From positions 163,066-227,065 of the forward strand of contig JAHTBO010000001.1 of the NCBI GenBank assembly GCA_019166125.1: DNA of 64,000 nt, given 5' to 3'. The position numbers were made by a program, and so were the translations under genes. This stretch comes from Alcaligenaceae bacterium CGII-47 (GTDB lineage: Bacteria; Pseudomonadota; Gammaproteobacteria; Burkholderiales; Burkholderiaceae_B). A model generated the notes under the pieces. The model saw nothing but the letters and a program-made list of their open reading frames with translations, was not told where the DNA came from and made no database searches. Positions 39,279 to 46,195 of this stretch are shown here, one piece after another. Within the stretch, counting starts at the first letter, position 1, and each line of letters opens with the position of its first letter.

Positions 39279-40826
39279 ATGACTCATCCGCAGCATGACG
39301 CGCACAAACGCCAACCGGTTGGTAATAATTGGTTGGGCCGCCGCTCTTTGGCGGGACGCCTGTTTTTACTCACATCGCTGGCGACTGTTTTGATTATGGC
39401 TGCCATCGCGGTGGTGATGACCTGGAATAGTCATCGTGTCGCCGTTGATACCGTACAGCGTGAAATCAATGCAGCGCTCGATGGTGCGCAAGGTTCCTTG
39501 CATCTGACATTCGCCAGCGCCAGTAGTCGTGGTGAGCGTATCCTGCCTGTTTTAGAGCGCGAACTGGGCGGTATTCCCGTACCTGACGGCACGACTGAGC
39601 AGAGCGCTGCCGGTGATGCCGTTCCCGTGTTCAAGGTTAAGGACGTGGTCTTGAACGGCGATATCAGTGCGCTCATGCGTGTCCATGGCAATACGGGTGC
39701 TGATCCGGCCGTTATCGCGCGCGTGGGCACCAAATGGGTGCGTGTCGCCACGCTGCTCAAAGACGAGCAGGGCAAGCCACGGATCTACAGCATTGTGGAT
39801 TCCAAGGATCTGTTGGCGGTAACGCTCGATAGCGGCTTACCTTACAACGGCCTGGTTCAACGTAACGGCAAATGGTATGCAATGAGCATCCTTCCGTTGA
39901 AGGATAAGTCCGGCGCGGTATACGGAGGCTTTTCGGTACGGGTCAGTGTGGATGCAGAGGTTCAGGGCCTCTTCGAATCAATGTCCAAGATGCACGTGGC
40001 GCAGTATGGCTCACTGGGTGTTTTACAGCGTACCACCGATAAAAGCAGCTGGATCCCAGCTGCTGGCGACATGCTCGTCGGGGGCTTGTCAGACGCCGAG
40101 CGTGCTCACGCCTTGCAGACGATAGGGACTGCGCAGGCGGGTTTCGCCTCTTTAGACGCCAGTGATCTTGGGCCAGCAAAATACATCGCGTGGTCGCGGG
40201 TACCGGGCTGGGACTGGATTGTGTACGGCGCGGGCGACCAGGCCTCTTTTCTTGATGAGAGCAATCGAGCACTGAGTATCCAGCTTGCGTTGATGCTGCT
40301 GGGCACACTGTTGATCTCGTTCCTTGTGTGGTGGGTGGCGCGGTATACCATACGCCCGGTTCGTCAGGTCGTGGACGCCTTGGATATGTTGGAGCGCGGC
40401 GACCTAAGCGCTGATCGGCCCCTTGTGCCCGAGCGCAGCAATAATGAGATTCATAGCCTACTCGCGCATCTCACTCGGACACAGAATGGGCTAGAACGCA
40501 CCATTACCGCGGTGCGTACAGGCGTCGATGAAATCAACCTGGCAGCGACAGAGATCGCCGCTGGAAATACCGATCTATCCAGTCGGACCGAGGAACAGGC
40601 AGCTTCCTTGCAGCAGACCGCTACAAGCATGGAAGAGCTCGCTGCGACCGTCAAGCAAAACACTGATCATGCCCACGCCGCCAATGAGGTCGCCAGTGCG
40701 GTGTCTTCGGTCGCGCGGCGTGGAGAGGCGCCCGGCAGCACAAGCCGTCAGGCTGCTGGCGCATTGAGCGTCGTTGCGAAGAACGCCAAGGTTCGCTCTT
40801 GGGCGAGTGCCGCAGAACCGCTGTGA
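39279..40826 (+). pseudogene. Methyl-accepting chemotaxis protein, C-terminally truncated
   Basis: The visible 515-aa reading starts as a normal chemoreceptor: cytoplasmic tail, helix 1 (about 22-45), a Cache-like periplasmic sensor (50-320, with Cache-type YNGLVQRNGKWYAMS), helix 2 (about 335-357), HAMP (about 358-410) and the start of the methylation helix (TDLSSRTEEQAASLQQTATSMEELAAT, about 430-455). Similarity stops after ARRGEA near base 40730. The remaining 32 codons run antisense through the 3' end of the neighbouring hydrolase. The hairpin tip that binds CheA and CheW is missing, so signalling should be lost. Start 39279 was chosen for its AGAGGG site. Confidence 0.85.
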
Positions 40827-41422
40827 AAGCTGCTGCGCTCCTCGCAGCCAAAACCATGGCCCGCATCGGCGTAGGTGTAGATGGCTACACCTGGCTGCGC
40901 TGCACGAATCGCGTCGATATCATGTACAGGGATCGATTTGTCTTGCATGCCAAAATGCATTTGCACCGGAATATGCGGTGACTCGTCTGCTGCCTTGGCG
41001 ATACCGCCGCCGTACCAACAGGACGCAGCTGCAAAGAGCGGGCTGCGGCAGGCAGCCAACCAGGCAAGCGTGCCGCCCCAGCAGTAGCCCACGATCCCCG
41101 GCAGATGTTCGGACGAGACGGCCTGGGCGGCAGCCTCGATATCCATGAGCGCCTGTTCCTCTGTAATCTGGTTACGCAAGGCGAGCCCGCGCTGGATGCC
41201 AGCTGGATCGTAATCGAGTTCGATGTTTGCCTCGATCCGGTCAAAGAGCGCCGGGCAGATCGCCCGATAGCCAGCGGCTGCAAATTGATCTGTTACATGG
41301 CGCATGTGTGCGTTCACACCGAAAATTTCCTGGATTACCACAATGCTGTGTTGTGCGTCCTCCGGGCCTGCCACATAGGCATTCAAAGCGTGCTGGTCGT
41401 GAGTGTGAAGCTGAATCTGCAT
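40748..41422 (-). CDS. Dienelactone hydrolase family protein
   Basis: This is a 224-aa alpha/beta hydrolase. The catalytic triad is visible as Cys114 (GYCWGG), Asp161 (GMQDKSIP) and His189 (DAGHGF), so an active enzyme is expected. Members cleave dienelactone in chlorocatechol degradation, but many act on unknown esters; no catechol genes are near. Its last 79 nt are overlapped in antisense by the broken chemoreceptor reading, yet the hydrolase itself looks complete. Confidence 0.9.
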   Translation of the reverse strand: MQIQLHTHDQHALNAYVAGPEDAQHSIVVIQEIFGVNAHMRHVTDQFAAAGYRAICPALFDRIEANIELDYDPAGIQRGLALRNQITEEQALMDIEAAAQAVSSEHLPGIVGYCWGGTLAWLAACRSPLFAAASCWYGGGIAKAADESPHIPVQMHFGMQDKSIPVHDIDAIRAAQPGVAIYTYADAGHGFGCEERSSFHSGSAALAQERTLAFFATTLNAPAA

Positions 41423-41467
41423 GATTGACCTGTCCTTCAGTAAGCGATGTGCGTTGGATAATTGTGC

Positions 41468-41896
41468 TCAAGCGCGCATCATTCTGTATAGCTTGATTTT
41501 GTCATAACATAGATTAAAGACAAATGCGTAGGGCATGTAAAAAAGTACTAGTCCGATATCCAGTATAAGTGCGTGCCATAGCGTGGTGTCTAGCCACCAA
41601 GCGATGATAGGGATGACCATGATAATCAGGCCTATTTCAAATCCCGCCGAATGTATGGCCCGTACCCAGAGCGTGCGCTTAAAGCCCCGACGGGTCTGGA
41701 GCCGATCGAATAACCAGTTATAGAGCATATTCCATAGTACGGCCATCGTTGCAATGATGGCCGTCAAAACACCCATACTCAGGACTGTCTCGCCTGTTAT
41801 CCAGGCAGCGAGTGGGGCGGAAATGCCAATAGCCAGAACCTCAAACAAGAGCGCATGCAGCACTCGCTCGGCCAGACTGCGTTCATACAAATTCAT
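41468..41896 (-). CDS. PACE-type (AceI-like) multidrug efflux protein
   Basis: The 142-aa protein has four membrane helices in two tandem bacterial transmembrane pair (BTP) domains: MNLYERSLAERVLHALLFE and GFKRTLWVRAIHSAGFEIG, each with the conserved R..H...FE pattern. This fits the proteobacterial antimicrobial compound efflux family, which includes the chlorhexidine pump AceI. The start behind CAGGAACGACACA was chosen; a 36-codon extension upstream lacks similarity. Natural substrates are probably polyamines. Confidence 0.9.
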   Translation of the reverse strand: MNLYERSLAERVLHALLFEVLAIGISAPLAAWITGETVLSMGVLTAIIATMAVLWNMLYNWLFDRLQTRRGFKRTLWVRAIHSAGFEIGLIIMVIPIIAWWLDTTLWHALILDIGLVLFYMPYAFVFNLCYDKIKLYRMMRA

Positions 41897-42133
41897 TGTG
41901 TCGTTCCTGGGAGTGACGTCGTCGCCACGATAAACGGAGAGCAGCGAGGTCGTCCACGCCCGAGAATATCGTATTATTTTAGGGAAAACCCTGGTGTGAG
42001 GCAATAGTTGTGATTTTTCTGGGGGTCATGTGTGGTGACGCGGTGGTGCCTGGGGGCCGTCAGCGGCCCTGGCCGTGGCCTTGCACAGTTTTGCTATTAG
42101 AATGACTATTACGACTCTGTAGGACTCGCTAAT

Positions 42134-42391
42134 ATGTCCATTCAAATATTGGTTCGATATGCGGTAACGCTGCTGTTTACCGTATTTATTTCTGGGTGCT
42201 CTATAAGTAGTATTAAGGATTCATTTACCGGCTACAGCAATGTAGACCATGAGAATGCGTGTACAGGGAATCGAAGCGCTTGTATCTATAAGGGATCTTA
42301 TGAACCCGGAGAGCGGGACTTTGCTGAACAGGAAGCGAGGCGCTTAAATCAGGCTTCACTCGCTCGGCTGCGCCGAGCATCTGTTAGATGA
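42134..42391 (+). CDS. Small putative lipoprotein
   Basis: The 85-aa product starts with a hydrophobic segment and a lipobox-like FISGC (Cys about 22), followed by a polar region with two more cysteines (NACTGNRSACIYKG). The C terminus is arginine-rich. Likely an envelope lipoprotein; I do not recognise the family. Start is supported by position only; ribosome-binding site is weak (TAGGACTCGCTAAT). It lies 28 nt before the NYN gene and may be cotranscribed. Confidence 0.55.
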   Translation: MSIQILVRYAVTLLFTVFISGCSISSIKDSFTGYSNVDHENACTGNRSACIYKGSYEPGERDFAEQEARRLNQASLARLRRASVR

Positions 42392-42419
42392 ATGACTTAT
42401 CTATTGAGGAAAAGTTGAA

Positions 42420-43223
42420 ATGGAACCCTCACGTTCACTCGGAAAACCTCAGCATGACGAAGACTCCACTGCGCGGCTTGCAGTGCTTATCGATGCTGAC
42501 AATGCCCAGGCAACGGTTATAGAAGGCATTTTGGCCGAGGTGGCTCGGTTTGGCGAAGCTTCAGTCAAGCGTATCTATGGGGACTTTACATCGCCGCACA
42601 GTGCGTCCTGGAAGAAAGTCCTGCAAAAATACGCCATCAAGCCCGTCCAGCAGTTTGCCTACAGCACCGGTAAGAATTCGACAGACAGCATGTTGATTAT
42701 TGACGCGATGGATCTGCTCTACACGCGTCGGTTTGATGGGTTTTGCCTTGTTACGAGTGATAGCGATTTTACGGGGTTGGCTACTCGAATTCGTGAAGAA
42801 GGCCTGACGGTTTTAGGTTTTGGTGAGAAAAAGACACCAGATGCGTTTCGCAATGCCTGCCACAAGTTCATCCTTACCGAGGTTTTGCGGCCCAGAGCTA
42901 TCGAGCCTGAAAAGAAAAAGGCAAAGCCAAAAGTCAGCGTTGATACCACTACAGAGCAACCGCCAGCGCCGGTCAGCCCGGATCTCAGCCTTCCACAGCA
43001 GTTCCTGCTTGATGCGTTAGAGCAGTCGACCGATGAGGACGGATGGGCACCCTTGGCTACATTTGGCAGCTATCTCAATAAACTACAGCCTGATTTTGAT
43101 CCGCGCCTCTATGGATTTAAAAAGCTCTCGGACCTGGTAAAGGCCAATCCAAGCTTGTTTGTGACTGATAAGCGCACAAAGTCCGGCCAGACGCAAAAAC
43201 AACTGTACGTACGAGCTCAGTAG
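42420..43223 (+). CDS. NYN domain and LOTUS/OST-HTH domain protein
   Basis: The 267-aa protein has an N-terminal NYN (PIN-like nuclease) domain (about 18-155). Its acidic residues are visible in VLIDADNAQ, GKNSTDSMLIIDAMDLLY and LVTSDSDFTGLATRIRE, so metal-dependent RNase activity is plausible. After a Lys/Pro-rich linker comes an OST-HTH/LOTUS domain (about 190-265, LPQQFLLDALEQSTDEDGW and LYGFKKLSDLVKAN), linked to RNA binding. LabA-type proteins of this design are widespread but poorly understood. It ends just before the duplicated tRNA fragment. Confidence 0.88.
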   Translation: MEPSRSLGKPQHDEDSTARLAVLIDADNAQATVIEGILAEVARFGEASVKRIYGDFTSPHSASWKKVLQKYAIKPVQQFAYSTGKNSTDSMLIIDAMDLLYTRRFDGFCLVTSDSDFTGLATRIREEGLTVLGFGEKKTPDAFRNACHKFILTEVLRPRAIEPEKKKAKPKVSVDTTTEQPPAPVSPDLSLPQQFLLDALEQSTDEDGWAPLATFGSYLNKLQPDFDPRLYGFKKLSDLVKANPSLFVTDKRTKSGQTQKQLYVRAQ

Positions 43224-43251
43224 AACGGTTAATCGGTCATCGTCCCGACGC

Positions 43252-43348
43252 AAAAACGCCAGCCCGGTTAAAGGCTGGCGTAAGTGCTTGATTCTACTGG
43301 TGGCGCATCCCTGATTCGAACAGGGGGCCTGCGGATTATGATTCCGTC
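43252..43348 (-). repeat. Distal copy of tRNA(CAU) 3' half plus terminator (att-like repeat)
   Basis: On the minus strand, 43348-43298 repeats the 3' half of the tRNA at 45389-45465, from the anticodon stem to CCA, with one mismatch (at 43327). After a 6-nt spacer it continues with the tRNA's terminator hairpin (ACGCCAGCC / GGCTGGCGT, then TTTTT) at 43252-43281. The copy lacks the acceptor 5' strand and D arm, so cannot make a tRNA. With the intact copy it brackets about 2 kb carrying the RhuM-Fic gene, as an attachment-site duplication would. Confidence 0.85.
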
Positions 43349-43476
43349 TGATAGAGTCGCTTTATATGTGCTTTACCTTAGCAATCAAGGGTTTGCGCTG
43401 CATTGGTTGCGCTATAAAAGTGCTTTATTTCGCTATGCTGTCGACAGTTTGTTGACACCGCCCTTCTATCGATCCT

Positions 43477-44484
43477 TTACCTCCACTTAGGCTCTCTGAG
43501 CAGGATAAAGTGCTCAATCAGCCGAATCATCAGAGCCTTTTGGTTAGGCAGACTTTCTGCTACCAGAAGAGCTAGCGCGACAAGGGTATTGTCGTTGATT
43601 AGCTGCTCCACGGGGCGGGCCAGCAAATGCTGATTGCGGCGTAGATACCAAAGGAACAAGAAGGAGCCGCAACGCTTATTGCCATCGGCCAGCGCATGGT
43701 TTTTCACCAAAAAGTACAGCAAATGTGCGGCGCGACTAGCAACATTTGGGTAAAACAGCTCGTCGCCAAACCCCTGTTCAATCGTTGCCAGCGCGGAGGC
43801 TAAACCATCGCCGCGCACCAGTCCAAATAATTCGGTTGCTTCGCCTTTAGTGATCAAGGTCTGCTTTAATTCGGCAATTGCAGCTAGAGCCTCACTCAGA
43901 ACCAACGGGCGCATGTCCGGCTGATTAAGAGAAATTTCTTCGAGTGCCTGTTCATCGTAGCCCTGTAACAGGCTCCATGAGCGTGCATAGTCGCTGATGA
44001 CTCTGGCCACCGCTTCGCCTTCGGCGGACATCAATCCCTGATTAGTGAGCGTGCGGCTGAGCAAATTGACTGCCTGCTCAAACTCGGCACCACGCTCTAA
44101 TAAGCGGTGCTGATTCAGGCTATAACCCTGTACCAGATGGTCCTTGAGCACCCGAGTGGCCCACTGGCGGAATTGGGTTGCTCGTTTTGAGCTGACTCGG
44201 TAGCCGATCGAAACAATAGCATCCAGATTGTAGTGCTTGATCTGCCTGCGGACATGGCGTTTGCCCTCCTGACGAACTACCGAGGATTCCTCGGTAGTTG
44301 CTGATTCATTCAGCTCTCCCTCCTGATAGATGTTCCTCAGGTGCAGACTGATATTGTCTGCAGAGGTATCAAATAGCGTAGCCATTTGGCCTTGACTCAG
44401 CCAGACGGTATCCCGGTCCAGCGCCACTTCGAGCTGAGCCTTGCCGTCCTGGCTAACAAATATCTGGATTTGTTGATCAATCAT
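43477..44484 (-). CDS. rhuM: RhuM-Fic/Doc fusion protein
   Basis: The 335-aa product has a RhuM (virulence protein) domain at about 1-150 (VWLSQGQMATLF and IGYRVSSKRATQFRQWAT), found in toxin-like and phage-type proteins. From about 180 follows a Fic/Doc domain with the active-site motif HALADGNKR at 263-271, matching Doc's HxFxDGNKR pattern except for leucine in place of phenylalanine. Doc-type enzymes phosphorylate EF-Tu; AMP transfer is the other option. No antidote gene was identified beside it. It is the main cargo between the tRNA repeats; such genes are common in restriction-modification islands, but none are here. Confidence 0.9.
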   Translation of the reverse strand: MIDQQIQIFVSQDGKAQLEVALDRDTVWLSQGQMATLFDTSADNISLHLRNIYQEGELNESATTEESSVVRQEGKRHVRRQIKHYNLDAIVSIGYRVSSKRATQFRQWATRVLKDHLVQGYSLNQHRLLERGAEFEQAVNLLSRTLTNQGLMSAEGEAVARVISDYARSWSLLQGYDEQALEEISLNQPDMRPLVLSEALAAIAELKQTLITKGEATELFGLVRGDGLASALATIEQGFGDELFYPNVASRAAHLLYFLVKNHALADGNKRCGSFLFLWYLRRNQHLLARPVEQLINDNTLVALALLVAESLPNQKALMIRLIEHFILLREPKWR

Positions 44485-44713
44485 CAGTGCTGCCTATGCA
44501 CATCTAGTTCAAGCCGTCATTATGCATTTGAATGGCCTCTGCTGACACTGTAGGTTGAAAAACGGTAGCGCCGGTGACATTGCGCAATGCGGCGGTGGAG
44601 CAGTTCGCTGCAACGGAGGCCAACAGCTCGCAGGTATGAACTCGACCCGTGAGCGAATTAAAGAGCCGACGGCTATGTTTAGCGTTGTGCAGTGTACCGT
44701 GCAACGTTGGCCG
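44485..44713. other. Noncoding stretch between rhuM and the truncated DUF6680-like gene
   Basis: No convincing gene is seen. Short open frames exist in several frames but lack ribosome-binding sites or family similarity. The stretch may hold the rhuM promoter and decayed coding sequence. Confidence 0.4.
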
Positions 44714-45058
44714 TTACTGATTGTCAGGTGGGGGAGGAAAGGGACTGCTTACAGTCGAGGCCGGTCGGATGGAGAGGGAGGCGCGTCCGGAGAGCACATT
44801 TAACAGTTGCGTGCGAGCCAGCCGTTGATCAGTGTCATCGTTTACCCAGCCTTGAGGGACGTAGTTTCCGTGCAAGATATCCAGCTGTGCGATCTTAACC
44901 TTCAAAACATCAGCGATATCTGATAACAGCTTGGTTAGTAGACTGTCTCTTTTCTGTATTGCTAAATCGAACGCCGCTTTATCAGCCATGGGCGGCATCT
45001 CCGTGCCCAGGTTCTCCAAGTATGCCTTCCATGTAGCGATTACTTGACCATTGCCCAA
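44714..45058 (-). pseudogene. DUF6680-like protein, N-terminally truncated
   Basis: The remaining 114 codons (IATWKAYLENLG, RDSLLTKLLSDIADVLK, HGNYVPQGWVNDDTDQ, RTQLLNVLSGRASL) resemble the C-terminal two thirds of DUF6680-type proteins. The usual N-terminal membrane helix and following segment are missing. Only a TTG could start the remaining frame, with a stop 3 codons upstream. The break coincides with the first bases of an ISL3-type element end, so the gene was probably cut by that insertion. Family assignment from memory of the pattern, moderate confidence. Confidence 0.5.
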
Positions 45059-45061
45059 ATT

Positions 45062-45284
45062 GGGGCTCTACATCATTAACGGGGGACAGCGGTATTCATT
45101 AGACTTGTTTTTACGAAGAACACGTTTAATGGAGGTAATACCGATGTCCCCAATTGATTCTATCCTAGGATTGAAGGGTTTGGTCGTTCAACGCGTCGAG
45201 CGTAGGCACGACATTCATGTCTGGGCCCAGCCCCAAGAGAGGCCCGCCTTGCGCCGAACCACTTGGAAGCTGCAAGAACGCTAA
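45062..45284 (+). mobile_element. ISL3-family insertion sequence remnant, left end
   Basis: The stretch begins with GGGGCTCTACATC, resembling the GGCTCT terminal repeats of ISL3 elements. It continues with the first codons of a transposase at 45144: MSPIDSILGLKGLVVQRVER and DIHVWAQPQERPALR, as at the N terminus of ISL3-type transposases. A stop follows after 46 codons, and the zinc-finger, catalytic and right-end parts are missing. It is a dead fragment, evidence of past transposition into the DUF6680-like gene. Confidence 0.65.
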
Positions 45285-45330
45285 ATCCAATTTCTGCGTT
45301 GACACTTGGTTGACAGAACGCCCTAAAAAC

Positions 45331-45439
45331 AAAAACGCCAGCCCGGTTAAAGGCTGGCGCAAGTGCTTGATATTACTTAGATATTCTTTGGTGGCGCATC
45401 CCTGATTCGAACAGGGGACCTGCGGATTATGATTCCGTC
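45331..45439 (-). repeat. Proximal copy of the tRNA 3' half plus terminator repeat
   Basis: This is the partner of the repeat at 43252-43348. On the minus strand it covers the tRNA from its anticodon stem to CCA (45439-45389), an 18-nt spacer (6 nt in the distal copy) and a terminator hairpin CGCCAGCC / GGCTGGCG (45359-45336) followed by TTTTT. The two copies lie about 2.09 kb apart in the same orientation. Confidence 0.85.
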
Positions 45440-45465
45440 GCTCTAACCGGCTGAGCTAATGCGCC
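45389..45465 (-). tRNA. tRNA with CAU anticodon (probably elongator tRNA-Met)
   Basis: Read on the minus strand, the 77-nt gene begins GGCGCATTAGCTCAGCC and ends GGGATGCGCCACCA with CCA encoded. The 7-bp acceptor stem (GGCGCAT/ATGCGCC), D stem GCTC/GAGC, anticodon loop ATCATAA with anticodon CAT, and T arm CCCTG-TTCGAAT-CAGGG are all intact. CAU could mean elongator Met or lysidine-modified Ile2; the AATCATAATCC anticodon arm favours elongator Met. The initiator is excluded by a paired first base and absent GGG stem pairs. Its 3' half is duplicated 2 kb downstream. Confidence 0.9.
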
Positions 45466-45550
45466 AAAGCACGTAAATATAGCAAGTATTAGGGGTGCGA
45501 GCAAGTCGGCTGGCAGTCGGTGTAAGATGGCCCGAAATAAGGGAGAGAAT

Positions 45551-45934
45551 ATGCTCAAACCGATGCTTGCGATCGCCCTGGGCGCAGTGCTCGGCGCCTG
45601 GATACGTTGGGGGCTTAGCGTCCGGCTAAATCACCTGTTTCCTACCTTGCCGCCAGGGACGTGGTTGGCCAATATGATCGGTGGGTATGTCGTGGGCCTG
45701 GCGATCGCCTATTTTGCGATGCATCAATCGATCAGTGTAGAGTGGCGTTTATTCTGGATTACCGGGCTGTGCGGTGCGTTAACGACATTTTCAACGTTTT
45801 CCGCGGAGACCGTGATGTTGCTGCAGCAAGGACGCTTGGCGTGGGCATTCGGCACAATTGTGACGCATGTGGCGGGGTCGCTCTTGATGACCGGAGCGGG
45901 GTTGGCGACCGTGCATTTGCTGATGTCGCGTTAA
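45551..45934 (+). CDS. crcB: Fluoride ion exporter CrcB/Fluc
   Basis: The 127-aa four-helix membrane protein forms dimeric fluoride channels. Signatures seen: [26 protein letters not shown] (with the pore asparagine) and [16 protein letters not shown], including the FSTFS phenylalanine box. The start MLKPMLAI follows AAGGGAGAGAAT. No fluoride riboswitch (GGCGAUGG-type) was recognised upstream, so its regulation is unclear. Confidence 0.95.
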   Translation: MLKPMLAIALGAVLGAWIRWGLSVRLNHLFPTLPPGTWLANMIGGYVVGLAIAYFAMHQSISVEWRLFWITGLCGALTTFSTFSAETVMLLQQGRLAWAFGTIVTHVAGSLLMTGAGLATVHLLMSR

Positions 45935-45984
45935 AGCCAGACAAGAGCGGGCTTTTTTTCGGCACTTAAGGTCTCGGAAACTTA

Positions 45985-46093
45985 AAGGCCCCGCCTTCTG
46001 GCGGGGCCTTACTGCCAGAGGGGCAGTAAACACCACATATGAGTAGTGTCAATCAATCGCCATGAAAGGCGATCAGTGACTACCGTTTGGTAG
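45985..46093. other. Cluster of four hairpins between crcB and the glutamate-synthase-like gene
   Basis: Four inverted repeats follow in 109 bp: AAGGCCCCGCC/GGCGGGGCCTT (45985-46010, 11-bp stem), ACTGCC/GGCAGT (46011-46027), ATCGCC/GGCGAT (46056-46073) and CTACC/GGTAG (46080-46093). The first is GC-rich and on the minus strand is followed by TTTAAGTTT, so it may be a terminator for either convergent gene. The other three have no T-run. The whole intergenic stretch is 261 bp; a structured RNA is possible but unproven. Confidence 0.5.
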
Positions 46094-46195
46094 CAGCTTT
46101 AGTTTAGGCTGGTCAGCGGGACGATGCAATCTAGGGTTAGTACGGGATATTTTAAGCAAAGGTAAGCTGATCTGCTGTCATACCCTAAAACAGGT

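Noticed and set aside
43284-43490. Open frame of 68 codons starting in the tRNA repeat
   Set aside because: It begins inside the duplicated tRNA fragment, lacks a ribosome-binding site and ends in the rhuM 3' end.
44504-44704. Open frame of 66 codons between rhuM and the DUF6680-like gene
   Set aside because: No ribosome-binding site, no recognisable family and composition like noncoding DNA.
45466-45550. Possible fluoride riboswitch before crcB
   Set aside because: The gap is only 85 bp and lacks the conserved GGNGAUGG start and matching pseudoknot sequence.
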